From contig JADJQH010000008.1 in the NCBI GenBank assembly GCA_016712865.1, forward strand, positions 372,001 to 436,000: DNA of 64,000 bases. Direction: 5' to 3'. The translations under genes and the position numbers were made by a program. This document shows, piece after piece, positions 8,011-16,385 of this stretch. The DNA is from Dokdonella sp. (GTDB taxonomy: Bacteria > Pseudomonadota > Gammaproteobacteria > Xanthomonadales > Rhodanobacteraceae). The notes under the pieces are model-generated. The model ran no database searches, was not told the origin of the DNA, and worked only from the letters and a program-made list of their open reading frames with translations. The first letter of the stretch is position 1. The number at the start of each line of letters is the position of its first letter.

Positions 8011-9972
8011 ATGTCACGTACCTTGCAGCGCAGTACCCTGGCCGCGATTCTTGGCGTTGTTTCCTTTGCCGACGACGCCAGTCTGGCGCGTGCCGCTGAA
8101 GAATCCGATCCGCGCAGGAAGGCAAGCGAAACCGCGCAGGCGGATGCCGAGCGCAACGCGCTGCAAAGCGAAGCGCCCTGGGTCACCGAAGCCATCCGCG
8201 TCACCGCACGCGGCACCGCCAACGACTATCCGTCCGCACTTGCCAGCGAAGCGATCAGCTTCCAGGAATCCATCGCGTCGCCTTCGGATTTCCAGGATCT
8301 GATCACGCGGGTGCCGGGGGTCGGCGCCACCGGACAGAACGGCATCTTCGAGACATTCTCCATCCGCGGCAGCGGCGCCAACAGCATCCTGATCCTGGTT
8401 GGCGGCATGCCGATCACCGCGCAGCGACGCGCAGGCGTACCGGTTGCCTTTGTCGAGCCCGCACTGCTTGGGGACATCAATGTCACGCGCGGCCCGTCGG
8501 TTGCGCACTTTGGTGCCGGTGCCCTGGGTGGTGCCATTTCGATCGAGCCGCGTTGGTTCGACGCACCCTTCGTGGAAGGCGGCTATGCCACGTCCGGGGA
8601 CGAATCCAACCTGACCGCCGGTTACGGGTCGGATAATTTCTCCTTTGCGGCTTCCCACCACGAAGCCGGTGACAGCGAAGCGCCCGATGGAACGCCGCTG
8701 AACACCAGCTTCCGCCGTGAAAGCGCGTCGCTGCAGATGCGCACGCAGCTCGGGGATTTCAATCTCGACGCCCTGATCCTGCCCTCGCGCACGGAAAACA
8801 TCGGCAAGTCGAATACGCGCTTTCCCAACCGCACCACGACCTATCCCGAGGACAGCCACACCCTGGGGCGCCTGCGCCTGCGTCATGCCAACGGGTTCGA
8901 GGCGGCCCTGCGTGTGCACGACCAGTACCTCGGCACCTACAACCAGCGACCGGGTCGCGATGATGAATTTGCCGCGGTCAGCAGTTTCGATATCGGCAGC
9001 ACCGTGCAACAGACGCTCGAGCACGGAAACTTCACCACCAACATCGGCATCGAGTACCTCGGTCGCGAAAACGTCGACGCCTACGATGCGGTGGTCTCGG
9101 TGTTGAATCGTACCTACAGCCTGAAGAACGGCAGCGAGGATGGCTGGTCGTTGTTTGCCCTCACCGATTGGCAGGCGTCCGCGAAGGTTGCGCTGGAGTT
9201 TGGCGGACGCGCAACCCGCAATTCACAGGATCACGACGGCATCCACTCCAGTGATACCGCCAACGCCTTGACCGCCGGACTCGTCTACTCGCCGAACGAT
9301 TGGAGCCGCGTCACCGCCAACCTCGCCAGCGGATTCCGCTTCCCCACCCTGGAGGAGCGCTTCTACACCGGCGTCACCGCCCAGGGCGAAGTGGTCGGCA
9401 ATCCCGACCTCGGCTCCGAGAAATCCAAGGGCATCGATATCGGTTATGCCATCGACCGCGGCAATTGGGGTGGCGAGATCCATCTGTGGCGCACCAATGT
9501 GGACGATCTGATCCAGCTCATCGACATCAGCGACGACGTGAACGGCTACGTCAACGTGGGTCATGCCAAGTTGCATGGCGGTGAAGCAGCCCTGGGTTTC
9601 ACGCCGGTTGATGCATTGACCTTGCGCGGCAGCGTGGCCGTGGTGCGCGGCACCGACAACACCGGTCAGCAGCTGTACGGCATTCCGCCGGTAACTGCGG
9701 AAATCGAAGCGCGCTATCGCGCATCCGCCTTCGATGTGGGCGCCCGCTTCAGCCACCGCTGGACATTTGACCGGCCCGGCTTCGAGGAGCTCGAGCGCGA
9801 TGCGGTGAATGTGGTCGATGCGGACTTCCGTTACCACTTCACGCCTGCGTTGAACATGCAGGTCTACCTGCGCAACGCATTCGACAAGAAATACTTTGCC
9901 ACTTCCGATGAGCTTTCAACCTATGCGCCCGAACGTTCCATTGGCGTAAACATGCATTGGACGATGCAATAG
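8011..9972 (+). CDS. TonB-dependent outer-membrane receptor
   Basis: A 653-aa protein starting at the ATG at 8011 behind a TTTGGGGGA ribosome site; an in-frame start at 7978 is less likely because the signal-peptide region begins at MSRTLQRS. A plug domain is evident: VTARGT near the N-terminus, LITRVPGVGATGQNGIFETFSIRGSG, then INVTRGPSVAHFGAGALGGAIS. A beta-barrel follows, with LASGFRFPTLEERFY and a C-terminal strand ending in an aromatic-rich NMHWTMQ. It imports iron complexes, cobalamin, sugars or similar with TonB-ExbBD. No regulator or periplasmic partner adjoins it, so the ligand is unknown. Confidence 0.93.
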   Translation: MSRTLQRSTLAAILGVVSFADDASLARAAEESDPRRKASETAQADAERNALQSEAPWVTEAIRVTARGTANDYPSALASEAISFQESIASPSDFQDLITRVPGVGATGQNGIFETFSIRGSGANSILILVGGMPITAQRRAGVPVAFVEPALLGDINVTRGPSVAHFGAGALGGAISIEPRWFDAPFVEGGYATSGDESNLTAGYGSDNFSFAASHHEAGDSEAPDGTPLNTSFRRESASLQMRTQLGDFNLDALILPSRTENIGKSNTRFPNRTTTYPEDSHTLGRLRLRHANGFEAALRVHDQYLGTYNQRPGRDDEFAAVSSFDIGSTVQQTLEHGNFTTNIGIEYLGRENVDAYDAVVSVLNRTYSLKNGSEDGWSLFALTDWQASAKVALEFGGRATRNSQDHDGIHSSDTANALTAGLVYSPNDWSRVTANLASGFRFPTLEERFYTGVTAQGEVVGNPDLGSEKSKGIDIGYAIDRGNWGGEIHLWRTNVDDLIQLIDISDDVNGYVNVGHAKLHGGEAALGFTPVDALTLRGSVAVVRGTDNTGQQLYGIPPVTAEIEARYRASAFDVGARFSHRWTFDRPGFEELERDAVNVVDADFRYHFTPALNMQVYLRNAFDKKYFATSDELSTYAPERSIGVNMHWTMQ

Positions 9973-9990
9973 CAAAAGCAATCGGCCAAG

Positions 9991-12597
9991 TCAGGCCCGC
10001 TCCAGGATGCTGCCGCTGCGGATGGCTTCGAGCAACGCGTGTTGCGATGCCGACAGGCTGGCGGTGAAAGGTCCCGGCGTGTTCGCGTCGGGTCTGATCC
10101 ACTCGCCTATCGCCGCATCACTTGGCAAGTGCAAGCCGGCAATTCCCAGTGCAGCAAGTTCGCAATGCAGCTTGCGCGTGACCGCAATCGGGTTTGAACG
10201 CAGGGCGTCGTAGTCGATGGTCAGGCGTGGCCAGCCGTCGCTGGCCGCGAATGCTTCGCGGGTGTAGTGCTCCCACAAGGCCAGGGCCTCGTCCGCCGGC
10301 ATGCCGTCGCGCTTCGCCAGCGAGGCGGCGACGGCGACGGGATCCCGGATGACGTGCAGGAACACCGGGCGCGTCAGCAGCGGCAACAGTTCGCGTGCCA
10401 GCAGGCACAGGCGCGGTTCCTTGATGAACCAGGGTCGACGGGATTCCAGGGTTTGCAGAATGAGCGCTGCTTCGCGGCGGAAGGCATCCGTTGCGGCCGC
10501 GGAGGATTCTGCGAGCGGATTGCGCCAATCGGCACCGACTGCCTGCAGTCGGCGCACGCACGCCATGTGCAAATCGGCCAATTCGAAATGGCCGCGCGGA
10601 TTGTCGGCACCACGGAGGAGTCGTTCGTCCTCGCCGGGCCATGCGCCGAGCAGCTTGAGCAGACCGCCGACGCTGGACGTGCCCGAGCGGTGCATGCCGA
10701 GAATGACCATCTGTCCGGACACGGCAAGGTTCAGGTCTTGCGGACGATGGGGCGCGGGAAGTGTGCGCGCAGGCTTCAGGGTGGCACCGCTGGCCAGCCA
10801 ACGTGCCAAGGCATCGGCGCTGGCGTCGAGCGGGTTCTCCTGCGCGAAGCGTGCCGCCTTGTGTCGCGCGTTGGCCAGCAGGATCTGCCGACCTTCGCTT
10901 GCCGCACGCATCTGCGCAATCAGGGAATCCGCGTCGGCTTCGGCCCAGCGCTGTCCGTGGCCAGGCTCGTTACTCGGGACCATCCGGTGCGCAACCGCAA
11001 GTCCGAAGCCCTGCACGAGAGCCTGCTGACTGCCCCATGCCGGCGCGAGGAGCATGCGTCCGCAGGCGACGGCTTCAGCGGCCAGCGGATCCCAGCCGGC
11101 GCCACGACGCGCACTCACATAGCAATCGGCTGCACACATCAGCTGCATGCGTTGGTAGGCCGGGAAGCCGGTATCCGCGAGCACGCGCACGACTGCGCCT
11201 TGGTGTTCGGCCAGCAGGCTCTCGACACGTTCGCGAATGCGTGCCTGATCGTCGCCCGGCGCCACATGCAGGATCAACTCGACATCATCCTGCGCGCAGA
11301 ACGCACGCCGAAAGGCGGCAACCACCCGATCCGGTGCATCGCGCCGCAAGTCTTCGGCGAAGGCCAGGAAGACGAAGCGGCGGTCCGGGTTGCGTACACT
11401 GGGCACGTCGGGATGGGCGTAATCCTGGTCCACGCCAAGCGGCAGGATGCCGATGGGAATTTCCACGCCAGCGGCGCGCAATGCGGATTTCTGGAATTCG
11501 TCCGCAACCAGCAGCAAATCAAACTCGTGGCTGCGAGTGGCCCAGATGGGCGGCGCCCTGTCGCATTCGGACATGCAGAAGGCCACGCGAAAGCGTCCCT
11601 GCGGTCGTATTCCCATTTCCGGTGGCGCACAGAAAAAACTGACCTCGGGCACGGCAGGCATGTGCCGTTGCGCGGCCATCTGCAGGCGGATGTCCTGGGC
11701 ATCGGTCAATTCGGGCGCCAGCGCGGAATACGTCATGTGCAGGTCGCGCGCGTCGAGGCGCCAGACCAGGCTTCGCGTGAGCTGTGCAAAGGCATGGGGC
11801 TGTCGGGTCACGCCTTGCCAGTGCACCGTGCCGCGCTGCTGGTCGAGCAGGCGCGCTTGCCAGCGCTTGGCAAAAGCAGTCCGGCTTTGCGTGCGCAGGC
11901 GTTCGCGGAAACCGCCATCGTCGCGGGTCGAACCGTGTTGCGCATGCTGCAGGGTCACGTTGCCGGCCATCACGCAGGCGATCCCGGCATCCGCCGCGCG
12001 CAGGCAGTAGTCGGTATCTTCGTAGTAGCTGTGGAAGATTTCATCCAGCACGCCAATGCGCGTCAGGCAGTCGCGGCGGATGTAGGCGAGGGCGAAGGCA
12101 ATGCCCTGCACGCGTCGTGTGCGCGTGAATTGGCCGACCTCGGTTTCCTGGATGCCCGATTCCGTCTGCTGTCCCAGCAGGGTGTGTGCATCAATGAATC
12201 CACCCAGGTGATACAGGCGTGGATCATCCTCGCCGCCACGCATGCGACAACCGACGATGCCATTCTCCGCATGGCTGTAGGCAGCATCGCGCAGTCGGTT
12301 GAGCCAGTCGCGCTGCGGGAATACGAGATCATTGTTGAGCAAGACGACATCGTCATCGGCACGCGCCGCGGCAATTCCCGCGTTCATGCCGCGCACGAAG
12401 CCGAGGTTTTGCGCATGGCGGACGACCCTCACGCGCGAGGCATAGGCCGCGAGGGCTTGGGCCGTCTCGTCCTCAGAACCATTGTCGACAACGATGACCT
12501 GGGCGTGGTCGAGATCGCTTTCGAACAGGGAATCAAGGCAGCGCCGGGTGGTTGGCCACTGGTTCCACGCCAGGACGATCAGTGCTGCGCCGCGCAT
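9991..12597 (-). CDS. three-domain glycosyltransferase/sulfotransferase fusion
   Basis: An 868-aa protein. Residues about 1-250 are a family 2 glycosyltransferase (LIVLAWNQWPTTRRCLDSL, VIVVDNGSEDET, VVLLNNDLVF). About 330-610 resemble a GT4-type domain, ending in GWDPLAAEAVACGRMLLAP, the EX7E-like donor site. About 626-868 are a sulfotransferase domain with the 5'-phosphosulfate loop GMHRSGTSSVGG (634-645) and the 3'-phosphate motif HVIRDPVAVAASL (about 748). It is cytoplasmic, with no signal or membrane segment. It is the last gene of the tightly packed glycan operon, one base downstream of a small gene. It probably builds and sulfates a surface polysaccharide; sugars and acceptor are unknown. 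Confidence 0.85.
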   Translation of the reverse strand: MRGAALIVLAWNQWPTTRRCLDSLFESDLDHAQVIVVDNGSEDETAQALAAYASRVRVVRHAQNLGFVRGMNAGIAAARADDDVVLLNNDLVFPQRDWLNRLRDAAYSHAENGIVGCRMRGGEDDPRLYHLGGFIDAHTLLGQQTESGIQETEVGQFTRTRRVQGIAFALAYIRRDCLTRIGVLDEIFHSYYEDTDYCLRAADAGIACVMAGNVTLQHAQHGSTRDDGGFRERLRTQSRTAFAKRWQARLLDQQRGTVHWQGVTRQPHAFAQLTRSLVWRLDARDLHMTYSALAPELTDAQDIRLQMAAQRHMPAVPEVSFFCAPPEMGIRPQGRFRVAFCMSECDRAPPIWATRSHEFDLLLVADEFQKSALRAAGVEIPIGILPLGVDQDYAHPDVPSVRNPDRRFVFLAFAEDLRRDAPDRVVAAFRRAFCAQDDVELILHVAPGDDQARIRERVESLLAEHQGAVVRVLADTGFPAYQRMQLMCAADCYVSARRGAGWDPLAAEAVACGRMLLAPAWGSQQALVQGFGLAVAHRMVPSNEPGHGQRWAEADADSLIAQMRAASEGRQILLANARHKAARFAQENPLDASADALARWLASGATLKPARTLPAPHRPQDLNLAVSGQMVILGMHRSGTSSVGGLLKLLGAWPGEDERLLRGADNPRGHFELADLHMACVRRLQAVGADWRNPLAESSAAATDAFRREAALILQTLESRRPWFIKEPRLCLLARELLPLLTRPVFLHVIRDPVAVAASLAKRDGMPADEALALWEHYTREAFAASDGWPRLTIDYDALRSNPIAVTRKLHCELAALGIAGLHLPSDAAIGEWIRPDANTPGPFTASLSASQHALLEAIRSGSILERA

Positions 12598-12861
12598 TCA
12601 GGCGCAAGCCTTCCACAGCAACTGCAATGCGCTGGCGAGCTCGTCGCGCGCAAAGCTGGCAGGGGATGTCAGCAGCAGCGCAGCACTGTCGTGGCAGGCT
12701 GTCGGTGCCAATAGTTCGTGCTCTCGGGTGAGTGCCAAACATTCACGCGCACCATGGTCCGGGTTCTCGGCCATGCCCGCAGCGGCAAGCAGGATGCCGC
12801 GCGGCGTCGTGCCCAGTCGTCGCGCCAGATGAGCAAGATCAGGGGCCGGGCCGGTGCTCAC
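12598..12861 (-). CDS. small protein of unknown function in the glycan operon
   Basis: 87 aa, alanine- and leucine-rich, no membrane segment and no recognised family. I call it real because of its context. Its ATG overlaps the ABC-ATPase stop by 4 nt and its own stop directly abuts the start of the large fusion gene, so it fills the gap exactly and would be translationally coupled on both sides. It could be a helper of the neighbouring transferase or a detached domain of it. Confidence 0.6.
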   Translation of the reverse strand: MSTGPAPDLAHLARRLGTTPRGILLAAAGMAENPDHGARECLALTREHELLAPTACHDSAALLLTSPASFARDELASALQLLWKACA

Positions 12862-13565
12862 GCGCCGGTTCCTGCCAGATGCAGCTGGCGGTGATAGGCC
12901 TCGAATACCTCATCACGGCTGCCCTCCAGCACGCTCTTGCCGTGTTCGATCCAGAGCAGGCGGTCACACAAGGCCGACACCTGGGATTCATCGTGGCTGA
13001 CCAACACCACGGTCTGGCCCTGGCGCATGCGCTCACGCAAGGCCTCGCCCGATTTCACCTGGAATTCGGCATCGCCCACGGCGAGCACTTCGTCGATCAG
13101 CAGAACATCTGGTTCAACCTGGATGGCTACCGAGAATCCCAGGCGCACGACCATGCCCGCGGAATACGTCGCAATGGGTTGCTCGAAGAAGTCGCCGAGT
13201 TCGGAAAACTCCTGGATCGATGGCAAGCGTGATTCGATCTCGCGGCGGCGCAAGCCAAGCATCAATCCGGACAGGATGGCATTGTCTCGGCCGGACAGGT
13301 AGGGCGTGAATCCGAGCGCCAGCGACAACAGTTGGCAGGTGACGGCGGCGCGCTTCACCGTGCCGCGATCCGGCTGCAGGATGCCGGCCAGTACGCGCAG
13401 CAAGGTGCTCTTGCCGGCGCCGTTGCGGCCGATCACGCCGAGGCGTTCACCGTGGCGCAGGTTGAGGGTAACGTCTTCCAGCGCCCAGAACTTGCCGCTG
13501 CCGAAGCGACGTTGCGCGCTGAAGGCGACGCCGACATTGCGGAGCTCGATCAGTGGGCTGTCCAT
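12858..13565 (-). CDS. ABC-2 polysaccharide exporter ATPase (Wzt/KpsT-like)
   Basis: 235 aa from the ATG at 13565, which shares a base with the permease stop; an in-frame extension to 14237 is a shadow of the permease gene. Walker A is GRNGAGKST, the signature motif is degenerate (YSAGMVVRLGFSVA, as in Wzt/TagH/KpsT proteins), Walker B is VLLIDEVLAVGD, and the switch His lies in VLVSHD. The protein ends just after the nucleotide-binding domain and lacks the C-terminal carbohydrate-binding domain of O-antigen Wzt proteins, so it is closer to capsule-type exporters. With the permease it moves lipid-linked glycan across the inner membrane. Confidence 0.93.
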   Translation of the reverse strand: MDSPLIELRNVGVAFSAQRRFGSGKFWALEDVTLNLRHGERLGVIGRNGAGKSTLLRVLAGILQPDRGTVKRAAVTCQLLSLALGFTPYLSGRDNAILSGLMLGLRRREIESRLPSIQEFSELGDFFEQPIATYSAGMVVRLGFSVAIQVEPDVLLIDEVLAVGDAEFQVKSGEALRERMRQGQTVVLVSHDESQVSALCDRLLWIEHGKSVLEGSRDEVFEAYHRQLHLAGTGA

Positions 13566-14326
13566 CAGACCGCCAGCTTCGGATAGCGTGGCGAAAAGCG
13601 CAACACGCAACCGATACCCGTGGCGCAGACAAGGGCGGAAATCACGCCAACCTTGAGCAGGGCCCACCAGTCCGGCCACTGCGCATGCAGGAGTATGGCG
13701 CGAACGCCGTCGAGCAACGTGGCCACCGGATTCAGCGCGATCACCTCGCGCAGGGGCGAAGGCACGGCATCCAGCGCGAACACGACGCCGGAAAGAAACA
13801 TCACCACCGTGAGTATCTGCTCGATGATGAAACGCAGGTCGGGAATGAACGGCACGAAGGCGGCAACCAGGAAACCCGCGCCAGCGGAAAAGAGCAGGGT
13901 CACCAGAAACAGCAGGGGCAATGCCAGGTAGGTGATACTCGGTGGATAGCCCGCGCACCAGAGGATCACCAGCAGGAGGACGAAGATGCACAGGAACTTG
14001 ATGGTGTCGGCCAGCATTTGGGAAAGTGGAAACACCAGCACCGGCAAGCGTGCCTGTCGAATCAGGCCGAGGTTTCCCCAGATCGCGTAGCCGCCATGGG
14101 TGATGCAGGATTTCATCCACTGCCAGAGCGTCAGCCCCACCAGCAGGAACGGCAGGTAATCCGGCCCGCCGGATTTCAGGATCACGTCGAACACCAGCCA
14201 GAATGCGGCCATCATCATGGCGGGCTCGGCAATCCACCAGACCAGGCCGAGATAGCTGCGCGAGCGTTCCGCGCGAAGCTCGGCGTAGGTGCTGAACAGG
14301 ATCAGTTCAAGGAGATGGAGAGGCAT
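13565..14326 (-). CDS. ABC-2 type polysaccharide exporter permease (Wzm/KpsM-like)
   Basis: 253 aa from the ATG at 14326; the longer frame upstream only overlaps the neighbouring gene in another phase. After an amphipathic N-terminus (LELILFSTYAELRAERSRSYLGLVWWIAEPAMM, the usual ABC-2 permease start) come about six membrane segments. It includes the conserved loop NPVATLLDGVRAILL before the last helices. Its stop overlaps the ATPase start by one base, so both are made together. This is the membrane half of the glycan exporter. Confidence 0.92.
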   Translation of the reverse strand: MPLHLLELILFSTYAELRAERSRSYLGLVWWIAEPAMMMAAFWLVFDVILKSGGPDYLPFLLVGLTLWQWMKSCITHGGYAIWGNLGLIRQARLPVLVFPLSQMLADTIKFLCIFVLLLVILWCAGYPPSITYLALPLLFLVTLLFSAGAGFLVAAFVPFIPDLRFIIEQILTVVMFLSGVVFALDAVPSPLREVIALNPVATLLDGVRAILLHAQWPDWWALLKVGVISALVCATGIGCVLRFSPRYPKLAV

Positions 14327-14394
14327 GGGTTCACAGTTTCCGTGGACCGGCGAGGATACCGGATCACCTCCTGATCCGGTTGCAGAGGGCGCCA

Positions 14395-15756
14395 TCAGCC
14401 GCAGTTGCCATCCAGCAGGGGGCCGAGCCAGGCCAGTCCGAGCAACAGCAGCGCCAACACCGATGCCACGGTCATGCGCAGCGGGGAAATCGCCAGCGTT
14501 TCCGGGGCGTTCGCGCGCGAGGTGAACCGAGCCAGCGCACTGCCGGCAAAGCCGCACATGAACGGCAGCATCTGGAACAGGTAACGCTCCATCACGTGCA
14601 GGCCAAAATACAGGGCGAGCTGGTAGAGCAGGAATGCAGCGGTCAGCGCCGCCAGCGGGGCCCGCCAGCGTTGCCAGAGCGCCACGCCAAACGCGAACAG
14701 CACCAGGATCAAGCTGTGCGCGATGCGGCTGCTTGCGGTCAGGGCAGGCAGCAAGGGGTGATCGCCGTACGCGCCGAGATGACCGGAGCAGGCCGCACCG
14801 GGCATTTGCGATTCCAGCAGGGTCTTGACGTTGAACAGGCGGAAATACTGCGTACCGAGTTGTTCGAGGAACAGGTCCATCCAACCGCGCTCGGCGAGCG
14901 TCGCACGGATGTCCTGCATGGCGGCTGCGTTGCGTTGCTGCGGCGTGGCGCCGCTGCGGATGAATGCGGTCAGCGCAGGCAGTCCCGCCTCATCGATGTA
15001 GTCGCTGCGGCTGCGGTCGCGCAAGCCCACCTGCAGGTTGTAGATCGAGCTGTCGGCAATCAGCGGACGACCGGTTTCGACCTGCCCTTTCCACAGGGCC
15101 GGACTGATTGGCAGCACCAGCCCGATGATGAACGCGAGTGCCGCGACCCAGGCAAAGGACCAACGCGTTTGCTTGCGCGTGAGGAAACACAGCAGCAGCG
15201 CCGGCCAGAAGGCCGCGAGCAGACTCTTGAACAGCAGGGCGAGGCCGATCAGGAAGCCTGCCGCAAACGCGCGCAGGCGGGGCCGGTCGGCGACGCAAAA
15301 AAGCAGGGTCAGCGCACCGAGCAGGCAGACCAGGTGGGTGACTTCGGGCCACAGCCAATGGGCATAGGCCAGCGAAGCCGGATTGAGCAGGAACAACACT
15401 CCGGCAAGGCAGGCCGCTCGCGCGCTGTCGAGTGTTTTCCAGAGTTTCACCAGCATTCCCGCGCAGAACGCAAGCAGGACCACCTGCAGCAGCTGCACGG
15501 CAAGCACATGGTTTCCGAACAGGCGGTAGATGGCCGCGATGAACCAGGTCTGGCCGGGTGGCCAGATGAACAGTTCAGGTATCGGTTGCCCGGCGAGCAG
15601 CGCCAGCGCGCGCTTCTCGTAATCGAACTCGTCGCCAACCAGTTGCTTTTGCGCCGGGTCGAAATACAGCCACAGCAATACACCGTTGAGCAGCAACCAC
15701 GCGAGCAGCACGATCCAGAACCATCGGCCTCGCGTGCCTTGGAAAACCTTGCTCAT
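14395..15756 (-). CDS. GT-C fold membrane glycosyltransferase (ArnT/PMT-like, GT39/GT83-type)
   Basis: 453 aa with about ten to eleven membrane segments. The first periplasmic loop carries GDEFDYEKRALALLAGQP, placing acidic residues right after the first helix as in GT-C enzymes that use polyprenyl-phosphate sugars, and LFIWPPGQTWFIAAIYRLFG follows, typical of the ArnT/PMT group. It would add a sugar on the periplasmic side of the inner membrane. It lies upstream of the exporter genes on the same strand (68 bp gap), so it probably decorates the same glycan. Confidence 0.8.
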   Translation of the reverse strand: MSKVFQGTRGRWFWIVLLAWLLLNGVLLWLYFDPAQKQLVGDEFDYEKRALALLAGQPIPELFIWPPGQTWFIAAIYRLFGNHVLAVQLLQVVLLAFCAGMLVKLWKTLDSARAACLAGVLFLLNPASLAYAHWLWPEVTHLVCLLGALTLLFCVADRPRLRAFAAGFLIGLALLFKSLLAAFWPALLLCFLTRKQTRWSFAWVAALAFIIGLVLPISPALWKGQVETGRPLIADSSIYNLQVGLRDRSRSDYIDEAGLPALTAFIRSGATPQQRNAAAMQDIRATLAERGWMDLFLEQLGTQYFRLFNVKTLLESQMPGAACSGHLGAYGDHPLLPALTASSRIAHSLILVLFAFGVALWQRWRAPLAALTAAFLLYQLALYFGLHVMERYLFQMLPFMCGFAGSALARFTSRANAPETLAISPLRMTVASVLALLLLGLAWLGPLLDGNCG

Positions 15757-15809
15757 GGCTCAGCAAGCAAGGCGTTCATCGTCGCAACGGCGTGCCCGAA
15801 CGGTGCAAA

Positions 15810-16313
15810 TCATCCAGCCGCAGGCTCAGCCTTGGGTGAACGCTTGGCCGGTGCCTTGAACGTGGGCGTCATCTTTTCGCGCACGCCACTGGTGCTGATG
15901 GATTCGACGTAGTACCAGTAGTCCTTGCACGGATCGATGCTGTCATCGCGCCAGGAATAGCGGCTCGACTCATCCGTGGTGCCCGCACCGAGGATGGGCT
16001 CCTTGTTCAACTTGGTGAATTCGCCTTCTTCGCTGTCACCGCGAAACACGTCGAAGCCGAAATTGTCCTGTTCACTGGCCAGGGTCCATTTCGGCGTGTT
16101 GGCGAGGCGTTGGTCGGATGGCAGGGCGGATTGGTCGCCGCAGGTTCCTTCCGGCGCCTTGACCGTGGCGGTTTCCGTCGGCGCGCTGGCAGGCGCTGGC
16201 GTGGATTCGGCCGGGGCTGGCGTCGCGGTGGATGCGGGCGGGCTGTCGGGCGCAGGCTGGTCGCAGCCGGCAAGCAGGAAGAGACAGAGGGTGGAAAGTA
16301 CGAGGGTGCGCAT
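15810..16313 (-). CDS. putative lipoprotein, proline/alanine/threonine-rich linker
   Basis: 167 aa. A lipobox LLAGC at about 13-17 follows a short hydrophobic signal. Residues about 20-55 are a low-complexity Pro/Ala/Thr/Ser tether, and the rest is a small domain (WTLASEQDNFGFDVFRG, DESSRYSWRDDSIDPCKDYWYYVESIS) that looks like a fibronectin-III-like fold with two Cys. Function unknown. It diverges from the transglutaminase-like gene; the 72-bp gap between them must hold both promoters. Confidence 0.75.
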   Translation of the reverse strand: MRTLVLSTLCLFLLAGCDQPAPDSPPASTATPAPAESTPAPASAPTETATVKAPEGTCGDQSALPSDQRLANTPKWTLASEQDNFGFDVFRGDSEEGEFTKLNKEPILGAGTTDESSRYSWRDDSIDPCKDYWYYVESISTSGVREKMTPTFKAPAKRSPKAEPAAG

Positions 16314-16385
16314 GGGAGCTCCCGGACAGGGGAAAGTGGTGGGGTTGACTGGACAGCGAGCGGCTCACGCAACGATAGTCGCCGC

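Noticed and set aside
10267-12714. 815-codon ORF on the plus strand
   Set aside because: It lies opposite the glycosyltransferase/sulfotransferase fusion, with no family blocks of its own and a His/Gln/Arg-rich composition typical of antisense frames in GC-rich DNA.
12858-14237. 459-codon extension of the ABC ATPase
   Set aside because: The extra 224 codons cover the permease gene in another frame; the ATPase domain starts at the ATG at 13565.
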